64,000 nt of DNA from positions 14,178,110 to 14,242,109 of the forward strand of contig OU744452.1 in NCBI GenBank assembly GCA_916610825.1. The letters run 5' to 3'. Each line of letters opens with the position of its first letter. Positions within the stretch are counted from its first letter, which is position 1. The translations under genes and the position numbers were made by a program. This document shows, one piece after another, positions 1 to 10,799 of this stretch. Under the pieces are notes generated by a model that worked only from the letters and a program-made list of their open reading frames with translations, was not told the DNA's origin and ran no database searches. This DNA is from Haliclystus octoradiatus. Taxonomy: Eukaryota; Cnidaria; Staurozoa; Stauromedusae; Haliclystidae.

Positions 1-447
1 TATTCGAGCAGTGTCTTAAAACAGTGAACCATTTCGAACAATCACGGGTTTTTGATTTGTGTTGCTGCCCGGGTTGCTGTGATAGGCTGTCCAATTGCAT
101 GTGTTTTGTTTTCTGGAATACGTTCGTGAAGGTGCCGGCAAGTAAAGCCGACATAGTCTGCATCGCACAGACCACACTTGAACTTATAAACGACGCGTTG
201 TTGACGCAGGATTTCGGACATTTTGTTCTCTATAGCGTAAATCCTCTTCCAATTTTCTGCTTCTAAAATCTGACTTGATGTTGATTTTGACATTGTTGCT
301 CAGACAGTGAAAATTTTGCCTTAAAATTTTACTAGACTTTACATATTTAAAAGGTAAAACAATATTTACAGCGTTTTTTTCCTTAGAAGTATTTCTAGTA
401 TTACAAGCATTAAAATCATTAAATGTAACAAAATCATTAACAAGCAT
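1..447 (-). mobile_element. Penelope-like retroelement, C-terminal GIY-YIG part, truncated by window edge
   Basis: Two overlapping minus-strand frames read as the end of a Penelope-like element. The upstream frame has an IVLPF segment followed by a basic stretch with an SRKLEEDL motif. The other frame (about 293-42) carries VYKFKCGLCDADYVG and then CRHLHERI, the usual start of the GIY-YIG endonuclease domain in these elements. The two pieces are in different frames, so the copy is frameshifted and probably dead. The reverse transcriptase part is not present upstream, so the copy is 5'-truncated. Assignment rests on recalled family motifs. Confidence 0.7.
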
Positions 448-690
448 TACGTTGTTACATTATTCTTATTGTATTTTTACTTTGCGCACGCATTTCCCCT
501 CAAAAATGCAATCAAGGTTACGATTTTGTATCTCACTCTTTTTCCCCCAACAGAAGCCCTCTTAGTTTCCACAAGAGGGTCTACAGCGGAAGAATCAGTA
601 AACATTTTACTTAAAGTGTATGAAATGAGAAAATGGGTATTGACGTTTTTACAGATTATGAATCTGCATGTTTGACATAGTACCATGGCA
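440..690 (+). repeat. Fragment of interspersed repeat family A (shared with 15.3 kb and 30.2 kb)
   Basis: The stretch with ACTTTGCGCACGCATTTC, a CAAAAATGCAATCAA block and a TCTCACTCTTTTTC block recurs at 15,360-15,500 and, in both orientations, at 30,229-30,907. It is therefore a dispersed repeat and not a gene. No protein signal is seen. The copy at 30.2 kb shows that the full unit carries long terminal inverted arms. Confidence 0.7.
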
Positions 691-787
691 ATATGTTTTT
701 ATGAAAATTTTAAGTAAAATGTATCTTTTTCGCATCGCAAACATAGTGCATTTTGCACTAATTTGGGGACAAGCGCCTTGGCACTAA

Positions 788-1194
788 TTTAGATGTCGTG
801 ACGTCAACAGGTTTATTGAAGAAATTGCAATAACGCGCCACAAGCAAACTGAAAGAGAAAGGTGTATCTGGACAAAGTTTGTACCTGCTTTATTAAACTT
901 TAAAATATATGATGACATTAAACAAAAGTGTGATATTGAATTTAGTGGAACAAGTGCAACAAAGTTGTTTATATTCAGATTGTCAACTCTCGAGTGGAGA
1001 ATAATGTTATTACATTACATTTACAAGTGCAACTCAACCCTAACAAGGAGAGAAACGTACAACATTTTATGTCTGATCGATCAGTGATTTATGTTCTTGA
1101 AGTTCAAGTCAAACGAAGCGAATGTTTGCGAGGATGTGGATCCCTTGAGAACCTCGAAGGCATGTTTTGAGAGGCAAAAACTTCTTAATACTTG
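788..1194 (+). pseudogene. Unrecognised coding-like frame ending at a splice donor, one internal TGA
   Basis: One reading frame stays open for 135 codons from just after a TAA at 785-787 to a consensus splice donor (TTG/GTAAGC at 1195), except for one in-frame TGA at 1085-1087. There is no plausible initiating ATG near its beginning. The translation looks protein-like, with balanced hydrophobic and charged residues, including RHKQTERERCIWTKF and LFIFRLSTLEWR, and a second part with EDVDPLRTSKACFERQ. I do not recognise the family. It could be an internal exon of a real gene, with the TGA a true stop in a decayed copy, or a relic of a transposon protein. A possible following exon with a good acceptor (TTTGTTTCAG) starts at 1680. 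Confidence 0.35.
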
Positions 1195-1199
1195 GTAAG

Positions 1200-2085
1200 C
1201 GATTTCTTTATTCTTCGAATGTGCCAGAACTCAGAAGCCATAGGCCCTATCATTCGAGAGTCAGATCTTTCGGTTCTGCCAATTTCAATATTACCTGGCA
1301 GGCTGGCAGATGAGTAGTTTCTAACTTAATACCTTTTGTAGCCTATTCTGTTCAGAAGAGTTTCAGGGCACCTTCAACTAGTTTATTTCATGCAATGCAA
1401 ACAGATTCCGTATTATCGATACTTGAAAAGTATTACTAGTAAAACCTTTGATGCTGATAATTTATTAAATAAATGTTTGAAATAATATTGACCTATAGCT
1501 ATTGTTGTACTAAAATATTTCTTAGTAAATGATCTTATAGCAACATTTACTATCCTACACAATTTTCTATGTTACAGTAACTTGAGTGTTCTGTTATTTT
1601 GATGGCTCCATTAACTTTTTATATTAACATTTGACTGTCAGTGCTTTGGAACATTACTATTTTGTAATTTTGTTTCAGGTGTGTGAATGTGATTTCTCTA
1701 AAGTGGATTTGCTTATCACCAAGAATATGGATATAAAGAAGAAATAAAAAGCAAACTGATAAAGAGTAAGTATTGTTGTTGCTGCTGTAAATTTTATTTT
1801 GATTCGCATAGCAATATGAACTATGCTGGTCGCTTGCATTGTGTGTGCAAATTTCATTAGAAAATTAGAATCAATCAGTCTTCCTTGACTGTCTGATGAT
1901 CGCAATAAAGCGTGAAAACTGTAAGTTAAAGTAACATACAGCTCTGTCCACAAACATTGAGCACATTTTGACTCTTTTGACTGCTATTGGATAATAATAA
2001 TCATAATAATAATATAATATAATAATAATAACATGGTATCTAACAGCAGTTGAGATAGTGCTCGATGTCATTTGACAGAGCGTAA
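1200..2085. other. AT-rich interval, at most a possible short exon at 1680-1746
   Basis: After the donor at 1195 the only hint of coding is a strong acceptor followed at 1680 by 22 codons (VCECDFSKVDLLITK...) ending in TAA. The phase does not join cleanly to the upstream frame in that reading. The rest is anonymous AT-rich DNA passing into imperfect AAT repeats from about 1990. Confidence 0.3.
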
Positions 2086-2090
2086 ATAAC

Positions 2091-2799
<709 letters not shown>

Positions 2800-2948
2800 T
2801 GCAAGACAAGAGGCTCCTCTATCATGCTCGTTGGTTTACAATGCTTTTGGCAAACAACTCTTAGGAAAAATCTTGCAATCTTGGAATTCACGGGAAAAAA
2901 TTTCATTTTCAACGATTTCAATGTAGATGTAAGTAACCTGCTCTTATA

Positions 2949-2994
2949 GAACAGAATAGAATAGAATAGAATAGAATAGAATAGAATAGAATAG
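2949..2994. repeat. (AGAAT)n pentanucleotide tail of the adjacent LINE
   Basis: About nine copies of AGAAT (TATTC on the other strand). They sit exactly where the 3' end of the minus-strand LINE would end, which suggests the short tandem tail that many CR1/L2/jockey-type LINEs carry, not an independent microsatellite. Confidence 0.75.
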
Positions 2995-3149
2995 TGTATT
3001 TTAAGGCCTTTAAACAACTTAATACAAGTATGTATCTACGTTTTTATTTTATACTTTAACTAACAGATAATTCATTATTTTGCTGTTGTTCCTAGAAGCC
3101 TGGTTTTCATTAACTAATTTGGTTTATTTTGTCGATTTTTTAATAAAGC

Positions 3150-3682
3150 TGATTTAATTTTCTCTTTATATTTGCTGTTACTATCATTATGTAAATCAAT
3201 ATATTTGTTCATAAATTTTGCACCACGAAAAGAAAAAGATCGCTTTCCACGGTCTGAATTGACACGGGGGAGAATGTATAACTGTTTTCGTGTGTTATAT
3301 GGAGACTGTGATCTTTTGAATAATCGCTTGGGCCATTTTCTCCTAGAGCTGATCGATGAGATGTGATGGCAGTTCTAAGTTCAACAGTGTCTTCAATTGT
3401 GAGCCAGTTTAGTTCATTTAATAAGTTCTGCATTGAGTCATATTTTTTTCTACCATCGATCAATTTGGCTGCCCAGTTTTGAATACTTACCTGTACTTTA
3501 TGCAATTGAGTTTTGCTACATGACGACCACACTTCAAGTGCATAAAGGCTTGGTTCAACAATTTTGGATTCTATAACTCTCATAAATACTTCAGATGGAA
3601 TATACTTTTTCTGCTTTGCAATTGCACGTAATCTATAGGAGGCTGTTCTTATGATCTGTTTTATATGGTTTTTGAAAGTCAT
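3150..3682 (-). pseudogene. LINE ORF2 C-terminal segment
   Basis: Downstream of the RT palm another frame change leads into NLGVIFDS and MTFKNHIKQIIRTASYRLRA, the usual sequence after the thumb in this class. It continues to SFRGAKFMNKYIDL after one more shift near 3220. It is the C-terminal end of the same element and no separate gene. The 3' untranslated part runs on to the tail at 2949. Confidence 0.7.
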
Positions 3683-3782
3683 TTCACTGTCGAATATTAC
3701 ACCAAGGTTTCTGTTACGTATGTTAATTTTTCGTTGTTTATTTCTATTTCAGGTAATTCGTAGTTGTTTACTTTTGAATGGC

Positions 3783-5158
3783 CTATATGGCTAATATATT
3801 TGTCTTTTTTGCATTTAATAAGAGAGAATTTGAATTGAACCAAGATGTTAATGATTTAAGGTCTTCATTGATTTTGTGTTGTATTGATGAAACAGAGCCA
3901 GGTAAGTTGGGTTTAAATGTATAAAGCATTTGTGTGTCATCGGCAAATTGTCCAGGGATTCCGTTTGAAATAGCATCTGGGAGATCGTTCATATATACTA
4001 GGAATAGCAAAGGTCCAAGTATGGAACCTTGTGGTACCCCACACGTTAACTTTACTGCATCTGATGTTAAATTTCCAACTTTCACAACTTGCTCTCGATC
4101 AGTCAAGTATGATGACATCCATGATAGTGTACCGTCACTCAGCCCAAAAAGTTTGAGTTTGTGTAGCAGTATGCTATGTTGTAAACTGTCAAATGCTTTG
4201 GATAGATTCATTAGTAGTAATAGTGAAAGTTCATGTTGGTCCATGGTCTTATAAATATGTTCAGTAATGTTCATGATAAAGCAGTGATAGTTGAACGTCC
4301 GAGCTGGAACCCATGTTGGTATTTATTTAGCAGTTTAGAAATGTATGGATATAGTTGGAAATATACAATTCGTTCTAAAATTTTAGATAGCAATGATAGA
4401 AGGGCAAGTGGTCGGTGTTGATCAGGCGTAGAGGCAGCTGGTGTTTTAGGAATAGGAGAGACAATTGTGAATTTGAAGTTTGTTGGGAATATAGACGTTT
4501 TTATTGAAAGGTTGACTAGATCTCTGAGATAAGTGACAATAGCAGGGAGCGCGGATTTTATAATATATCCATTGAGTCCATCATTACCTGGTGATTTCCA
4601 ATTAGGTAACTTACCAACAGCTTTGATGATGTCAATTTCTGTCACAGGTGATAGCTCAAATGATTGATGAAGTGGCGTTATCGTAGAGTAGTTCGGGGTT
4701 GTATGTGAGGTTCTTTTGATGTTGTTTCCTACATCGCTGAAAAATTGATTGATTTCGTTCAACTCTTCCCTAGTTGTTGCGTTGCATTTATGTTTCTGTT
4801 TCTTTGTTAACCGTTTAACTTGATTCCATATCTCCTTTACACTTCCACCACAGTCATTAAATTTAGTTCTGTTATAGTCTCTTTTTGCTTTCCTCAATTT
4901 GTAATTTACTTTATTTCTGAGTTCATGATAATTTTTCCAATCTTGTGGACGCTTTTTTGTCATTGCAACGTATCTAGCTTTATTTCTTTCTTTTAAATCG
5001 TTTCTTAATTCAATTGTCACCCAAGGTGCATAGTTTGGACGTAAGACGATCGTTTTTTCAGGCGCATGTTTTTCAAGCGTATCATGTAATATATTTTGTA
5101 ATATCACAGCTGAGTTTTCAATGTCTTCATTTTCTAGTGCTGTTTTAAATTCTGTCAT
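3783..5158 (-). pseudogene. LINE ORF2 reverse transcriptase domain (two frames)
   Basis: Two frames, 5158-4271 and 4274-3783, together cover the linker and palm of a LINE reverse transcriptase. The first carries the APWVTIELRNDLKERNKARY linker and WKSPGNDGLNG, then PIPKT and HRPLALLSLLSKILERI. The second has the LSKAFDSLQHSILL motif, VPQGSILGPLLF and the catalytic GQFADDTQ. The join at 4271-4274 is again an ATGA overlap created by an indel. The catalytic aspartates are present, so loss of function comes from frameshifts. Confidence 0.85.
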
Positions 5159-5841
5159 ATCTGAGTTAAAAGATCTTTGCAGAAAGCCTCCCTGTTGAAT
5201 TGGTTAAATGACCTGATAGTTTGAAATATCTTTTTCGATTTGTCATTAGTACATCTTAAAGTTGTTAACAGGCCAAGATGATCAGAGCTGCAAATTGGTA
5301 TTGGGATGCATGAGTCAACATTTTCGCCAATGGATGTAGAAGAAATCACGTAGTCAATGCAAGTTTCAGTCGATTCAGTAACACGGGTTGAGTCAGAATT
5401 ATAGGATGTCAAATCGAATTGTGACATTAGGTCTAATAGAGCAGTCTTTGATGGAGAGGTTTTGTAGTAATTGATATTTAAATCACCTGACAAGATAAAG
5501 TTGCAATTTTTCTCAGTTAATGTTTCTAAAGTTTGTCTAATGAGATTTATAGCATGTACATAGTTGTCAAGTCGTGGGTTATAGAAGTTGATGATATAAA
5601 AAATGTTGTTATTCGCTGTTTGTACTTTCACCGCTATCTGCTCATATTCTGATCCATGTGCTTTTATTGTCATTGATATATCCATTGTTACTTTAAGATT
5701 ATTCTTGTAAAATATTGCTGTACCGCCATGTATTCCGTCTCTGTCATTTCTATATAAATCGTAGCCAATTATTATACAGTCCATAGATTCAGGCTGCAAC
5801 CATGTTTCTTGTAATAATATAATGTCAATGTTATTTTCCAA
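5155..5841 (-). pseudogene. LINE ORF2 endonuclease domain (frame 1 of broken ORF2)
   Basis: This 228-codon frame has apurinic endonuclease motifs in order: IILLQETWL (catalytic Glu), an HGGTAIFY segment, FILSGDLNINYY (the GDxN motif) and CSSDHLGLLTTL (the SDH motif). These make the nicking enzyme that starts target-primed reverse transcription. The true start lies a little upstream of the first ATG. The frame ends at a TGA overlapping the ATG of the next frame (ATGA at 5155-5158). In an intact ORF2 the reading would continue, so this is a frameshift and not a gene boundary. Confidence 0.8.
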
Positions 5842-5991
5842 AATATAAATGTTTAATTCAGAGAGTCTGTCAGACGAAAGGCATTGTGCATTGATCGATA
5901 ATATTTCAATAAATGTTGATTTCGTTTGTGAATTACGTCGGTTGTTGCTTTGTCTACTATATATGTTCGTATTATGTTTATTAAATGTTAG

Positions 5992-7065
5992 TCAATCATT
6001 CATATTCTGGTTTTGATTTCTTTTCAAAGATTTTAGTTGAGTTAAGGTGAAGTTTCTAATCACCCATCTATCATTTGGTTCTATTAAATTATTTTGATTT
6101 CTTATTTTGCATTCTGCTCGTAAGTTTGACATTGATTTCTGTTCTTCAATTGTGTAATCAGGTGAAATATAGACACGGTATAATTCACTGTCTTTCAGAT
6201 TTTTTGCATTTTTCAGCAGTTTTATTTTATCTTCAAAAGATTTTAGTTTTACCAAGAGAGGCTGAGGCAATTGATCAACTAATCTTGCCTTCCCAAGACG
6301 ATTACATGAATCTACTTCAATGTGAATCCCTATCTCATTCATTGCAATATCTTCAAAGTACTCTTTGTCACTGTTGAAGTGTTTGCTGGGTTTAAGGCCT
6401 CGGATAACAACATTCAACTTTCTTTTGTCTTGTTCAGTGATATTTTTAACGGCCTTCTCGTGTAATTTCTGTTGAACTTGTATTTTAAATACATCTGCAA
6501 ATGTTTTTACGACAGGGCTAGCACTGATGGTCTCATCGTTGTCATTATTGATTGCTAATTGTTTCTGCATTTGAAGTGATAAAGTCGTTAACTTTTCAAG
6601 TTGTTTAGATATCGATTTTGTACTGTTCTCTGTTTTCTGTAAGCTGGCTAGCATTATTTCCTGTCCAGACAGACTGTCATCAGACAACAATCCACCTGTA
6701 ACTATGTCCGGTGAATTCCTGTCTGAATCTAAATTTACAGCGTCTGAAATTTTCAACTGATTGTAAATGTCAATTTGTTTTCTCAGTTTATCATTTATCT
6801 TACAATTATCACTAAATAGATAAATACATAAGTCCAGCAGGTCACCTTTCCTTGCCTTCTTATTTAACAACTTACGAGATTCTTCAGCCTCATTGTTATT
6901 CAATATAACCATGAAATCATTATTCCATTTTGCGCATTGTATCTCCGTTTGTGGAGCAATTATTGCAGTATTCCCATCTTCGATAAAATTAACTTCAGGC
7001 ATAATATCTTTATCGAAAGTTTGTTCAGAAGAAACTGAGATAGAAGAGCTATTTTCAGCTGACAT
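5992..7065 (-). CDS. LINE ORF1 protein, RRM-like nucleic-acid binding
   Basis: An intact 357-codon frame starting at a true ATG (7065). The N-terminal half is acidic and low in structure. A helical, probably coiled-coil stretch follows at about residues 140-175. The C-terminal half contains LNVVIRGLKPS, an LVKLKSF segment and a run of basic residues, the usual layout of the RRM-type core in LINE ORF1 proteins that coat the element RNA. Its stop at 5992 lies about 150 bp before the first endonuclease codon seen. It is intact although ORF2 is broken, so a protein could still be made. Expression is unknown. Confidence 0.75.
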   Translation of the reverse strand: MSAENSSSISVSSEQTFDKDIMPEVNFIEDGNTAIIAPQTEIQCAKWNNDFMVILNNNEAEESRKLLNKKARKGDLLDLCIYLFSDNCKINDKLRKQIDIYNQLKISDAVNLDSDRNSPDIVTGGLLSDDSLSGQEIMLASLQKTENSTKSISKQLEKLTTLSLQMQKQLAINNDNDETISASPVVKTFADVFKIQVQQKLHEKAVKNITEQDKRKLNVVIRGLKPSKHFNSDKEYFEDIAMNEIGIHIEVDSCNRLGKARLVDQLPQPLLVKLKSFEDKIKLLKNAKNLKDSELYRVYISPDYTIEEQKSMSNLRAECKIRNQNNLIEPNDRWVIRNFTLTQLKSLKRNQNQNMND

Positions 7066-7079
7066 GATGATATGATATT

Positions 7080-8075
7080 GATTACTTTCAATTAAATACA
7101 GATTAATAAAAAAAAAAACATTGACAATGGCAGAGCTAAAAAAAAAAACATGTCCATCGCGTGCATTGCGTGCGTAATTATAACTTGAAGGATATAACTT
7201 ATATCTTAAAGGATAACTCAGAGGTTAATACACAGAAGCAACTTATAAAACGATCAAAGAGCAGTTAGCCTCAAAATATGAAACACAGTACAAGTAGACA
7301 ATGACCACAACAGGCAACGGATTTTTCTGGACTTTTGTAAAAAATTGAAAATAATTTGAAAATTAACTGTTCATTCCCAATACATGATACGTATAATTGC
7401 CATAACATAACTGGAACCAGCTGTAACAGGCTGGTGGTTCAGACAGGACGTTTCCGTGACATATCCTATGATGACAGATTATGTACGCTGTGTGATAAAC
7501 AAACTAATTATAGATGATGAGATTCATTTACATTATTTGGGGAATTCAAATGAGGAACCTTGTTCTAATTCTAAAAATTTGAAAGCATTTTAATTTATTT
7601 CATTCCGTCGGTGCATTACCCATATGAGGATAAATTTAGGATTTTTATTCTCTCAGTCAGTAAACTTTTATGTTGACAAAATCATCTCAGGCACGAACCA
7701 ATTTGCTTTGTTTTTGCAATGCCGTGAAACACTGAAAAAATGTGGTGTTCAGGAATGCATCCGTGAAGTTGACGGCAAGTAAAAACAACGCAGATTTCGA
7801 TCCTTTTCATTAGAAAGTCAAATTAAGTCACAAGTTTGTTAAGAAATTCAAAGAAATGTTTCTATTGTTGATATTTCTAATGTAATTGCTTTCATATTGT
7901 TATAAAAATAATTGTTGTCAAAATTTGTTTAGTTATCATTGATCGTTGTTACCAATTGCTTCCTCTGTCAAATGTATACCCACAGCAGAAATATTCTGTT
8001 AAAAATATTATGATAGATTACATATGCAGTAAATAGTATAATGTCAATTTCTCTCTATTATATCCGCTTTGTCTT
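7080..8075. other. No gene seen; decayed Penelope-like scrap at about 7690-7800
   Basis: This is the upstream flank of the LINE with two poly-A runs (about 7110 and 7140). Read on the minus strand, about 7800-7690 resembles the CRHLHERIPE part of the Penelope-like element at the window start (here CRQLHGCIPEH), so a second, much older scrap of that element is likely. Nothing else is recognisable. Confidence 0.4.
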
Positions 8076-8077
8076 AC

Positions 8078-8315
8078 ATCAATATAATTGATTCCGTTTC
8101 ATATCTTTTCGAAATAGCTAGATTGCTGTTTTCTGTAATCGTATTGACTATTTTCAAAACACTTGAAGCCCCGACAAGAGTGTGTAGTGATCGTGGGGAG
8201 TATCCAACAACGTTAGGATTTCTGATGGAATGAATTAATTTGATGCAAATGTCACTACAATAATGACATGCGCACTGAATCAAGCAATATCTGCTCAACT
8301 CAAATGAATCGATAC
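8078..8315 (-). CDS. Possible exon, unrecognised, downstream of fibrinogen-domain exon
   Basis: A 238-nt stretch lies between an acceptor-like TTTTAAAAG (8316-8317) and a good donor (GAT/GTAAGAC after 8078). It is open in the phase that follows the fibrinogen-like exon at 8550-8813. The translation has a Cys-rich start (RYCLIQCACHYCSDIC) and then a hydrophobic helical-looking part. It does not look like the usual end of a fibrinogen domain. It could be a variant exon, an exon of another gene or chance: a matching phase has a one-in-three chance probability. Confidence 0.25.
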
Positions 8316-8549
8316 CTTTTAAAATTAAGGAAACCCAGAGAAGAAATGGTTGCAAGTGTTTCCTTAAAGAACGTGTTACAGATTGTCTTCTGAATCTAGG
8401 TATAGAGAATCGCCTTAAATAATTCGTTTCTGACTTTGATCCAACTATGACTACATGAATATGAAATGTGAAAAATAATTTAGTTCAAACTTATCCTGTC
8501 TAACAATTTAATGATGCATAATATGATTTCAATGGTATAAAGATCTTAC

Positions 8550-8813
8550 CATGTTGGAATGTTGTTTTGAAGTTACTACTTTCGTTTCTTACAATGAAAT
8601 CCAATAAATCGAATCTACTTTTGTCTCCAGCATCCTTCCAAATCTTGATCATTAACTTGTGAGGCAAAACATTAGTGAGACATTGTAAAGCATCCAGACC
8701 GATCCAAAAGGTGTCATCGTAATTTCCGAATCCATCGTGGTATTCTTGCCAATTACGATTAAACGAAATCTCGTCTAATTCACGATTCATGACTTTAAAC
8801 CATTGGAAACGAA
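8550..8813 (-). CDS. Fibrinogen-related domain exon (partial)
   Basis: The exon encodes FNRNWQEYHDGFGNYDDTFW, then IGLDALQCLTN. This is the core of the fibrinogen C-terminal globular domain, whose usual form is F-x-R-x-W-x-x-Y-x-x-GFG followed by FWLGN and HxLT. An acceptor (AG at 8815-8814) and a donor (CATG/GTAAGATC at 8550) bound it, both in phase 1. Such domains act in secreted lectin-like or clotting-like proteins and bind acetylated sugars or protein partners. The preceding GGGWT part and the following calcium/ligand-binding part with WWYxxC were not found. The gene is therefore either incompletely resolved here or truncated. Probably belongs with the exons at 10,800 and 12,648. Confidence 0.7.
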
Positions 8814-8829
8814 CTCTTTTTTTATCTTT

Positions 8830-9590
8830 TGTGTAAATAATAAATATGAATTCATAAATATACTGCAGAAATCCCGCAATGAAAGCGAAAGGATAAATTG
8901 GGGAGATCTTATAGAATGCTACCGATTTTCTATGGATTGAAAGACTTTTTCCAAGATAATGTATCCTACTACTGTAATCACAATGAGATTAAATATCAAT
9001 AAGATCAAAGGAAAATTGAGTTAAAACTAGTAAATCAATTGATTATATTTTTCAAGGGTATTATGTTTGTAATTTCAACTTGACATTTGAGATTTTATAG
9101 CTACCTGACAATTATAAATTTGTTACACTTAGTTACTTATAGTTAATAAACTCACGCAGCAATTCTTCATAGATTAAAAGGGATAAACTCCACATTTGAG
9201 GATGATTGTACCTTCGAAACGTTTTTATGCAAATAGGTTTTTATCTGATCTTTTACGGGAGTTTCTCGAAGAAACATGCGGTTTTAGATCTGTTTCCCTC
9301 CATCCATTTGTTATAAAACTATAAGGCATTTTACCTGAACCGTAGAGATACTGTTGAAAGATATACCCAGGTATACAGTGTCTATCGAACAGAGCGTCAT
9401 TTTAAATGCCAAAACAATTCTGGAGTCTCTTTGGTCCAGCCCGTCCTTCTCTTTATCGTATAATCGTAGCCAAATTAATGACATCAGAACTCAATATACA
9501 TGTCATGAAAATGTCATGAAAATTCACGATTTTTATCATGGTTTTGTTGTCAGTATATAGGGTTAGACAATGTCACTCCAGTTTGGTTTA
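8830..9590. other. Interval without supported gene
   Basis: Probably an intron of the fibrinogen-domain gene. A minus-strand open stretch at about 9330-9490 ends at a donor-like CAG/GTAAAA but shows no fibrinogen motifs, so I do not call it. Confidence 0.3.
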
Positions 9591-9591
9591 A

Positions 9592-9955
9592 GGAGGATTA
9601 GCTCAGATGGCAGAGCAACCGAACTTCAGATCGGATCATATCTGATCGACTGTGGTTCAAATCCCCCTAAGGTCAACTCAGCCTTGACTTTATCTGAAAC
9701 ATCAATTGAGTACCATCTGAGGATGGCGGATGGAAGGGTCCAGCGGGAATTGCATTGTGAGTAGCTGCGGCGCATCGTTGCGCATTGACAATCAAGACCT
9801 ATCTGCTATGAAATCTGTTGAAATTGATCTGCAATGTCGCGGCTGAGATCAAGAAAGAGCGTTTAAGAAGTCATTGCTCCCAGCGAAAAAAGCTACTCGT
9901 CTAGAAATGGAGGGGTGGTACGGGTGCCTTCGGTAGGGCGACACCGTCTACATTA
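9592..9955 (+). mobile_element. tRNA-derived SINE, copy 1 (head and body)
   Basis: The head starts GGAGGATTAGCTCAGATGGC, with a polymerase III A box (TTAGCTCAGATGG, 9598-9610) and a B box (GGTTCAAATCC, 9654-9664). A body follows with CATCTGAGGATGGCGGATGG and a G-rich end. The same body occurs inverted at 41.08-41.35 kb and, with the tRNA-like head, at 60.56-60.90 kb. A tRNA head plus a constant body in several copies defines a SINE. The head is too diverged to be a working tRNA. It lies in the probable intron of the fibrinogen-domain gene. Confidence 0.85.
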
Positions 9956-9959
9956 CTTT

Positions 9960-10690
9960 TACTCCGGTTTGGTGGGACACAAAATCACATAATCAAAATT
10001 TCAAAGAAGGAGTTTAAAAGTTATTGGGAAGGAGACGTGCATCGCCCCTCATAATAAAACACAAACTCCATAGAAAAAACACTTTTTTCAATGACAACAA
10101 AGCTGTTGATCTCAAAAGATCTGTGATAATGCTTAAAATCTCAGAATCTGCTACGCTATATTCTAAATAAATTGTTTAAATTTGTACATTAAAATCGTAC
10201 AAGTGTATGAAATCGGTGTTTGACTTATGAATATTATCAAATATGTGCGTTATCCAATCCGAACCAAATGATTATAGCTTTGACGGGTTTGATGATCAGT
10301 GATCACACCCATCATGAGCGCTTCAAGAGGTGCTATAGCTGCCTCTAAGAAATATAACGATCTAAGCTTGAAATTCGCGGTGAAAATGAATATATAACAT
10401 ATTAGCACAGTTTAGATTGAGTTTTCGTCATGGAGAATATTATACTGTAGTAATGAATATTGCATTCGATATTCAAAGACTTCAATCGAGGGCTTGAGAC
10501 GTATTATGTTAGCATTATGTTTATGGCTAGTATTCATAGAATTCGATACACATTACACAAGGTTATCAGTGTAAAGAGCGTGTTGAAAATGTCCTATATA
10601 AGTTGACTCATTTATAATAACTGTGAATGATATTGATGGTGAATGTTCTTTATGTAATTTCATTTCAGTTTGTAAACCAAATTTCAAATA
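9960..10690. other. Interval without supported gene
   Basis: AT-rich and probably intronic. A GAGGCAGCTATAGCACC block on the minus strand near 10,340 is open for about 28 codons but has no flanking splice sites that fit. Confidence 0.3.
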
Positions 10691-10799
10691 GTATAAATGT
10701 ATGTACGCGAATACAGTATGTAGAATTGCTCTATATTGTTAATGAATAATCGGTGAACCACAATTCGTTCTTTCACGTTATTCGTTATATATTCATTAC

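Larger units (their letters stand above)
2949..7070 (-). mobile_element. Near full-length non-LTR retrotransposon (jockey/CR1/L2-type LINE), inactivated
   Basis: A two-ORF LINE read on the minus strand: ORF1 (7065-5992), then ORF2 with an APE-type endonuclease (5841-5155), reverse transcriptase (about 5158-3783) and a C-terminal segment (to about 3150). It ends in a pentanucleotide tail. ORF2 is broken into at least four frames, at about 5157, 4273, 3690-3780 and near 3220. Each break leaves recognisable sequence on both sides, so the copy is recent but dead. Endonuclease, RT with FADD, and an RRM-like ORF1 place it in the jockey/CR1/L2 group. The exact clade needs a tree. Confidence 0.9.

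Noticed and set aside
42..266. Plus-strand frame over the Penelope-like end
   Set aside because: Antisense shadow. The minus strand carries the recognisable GIY-YIG motifs.
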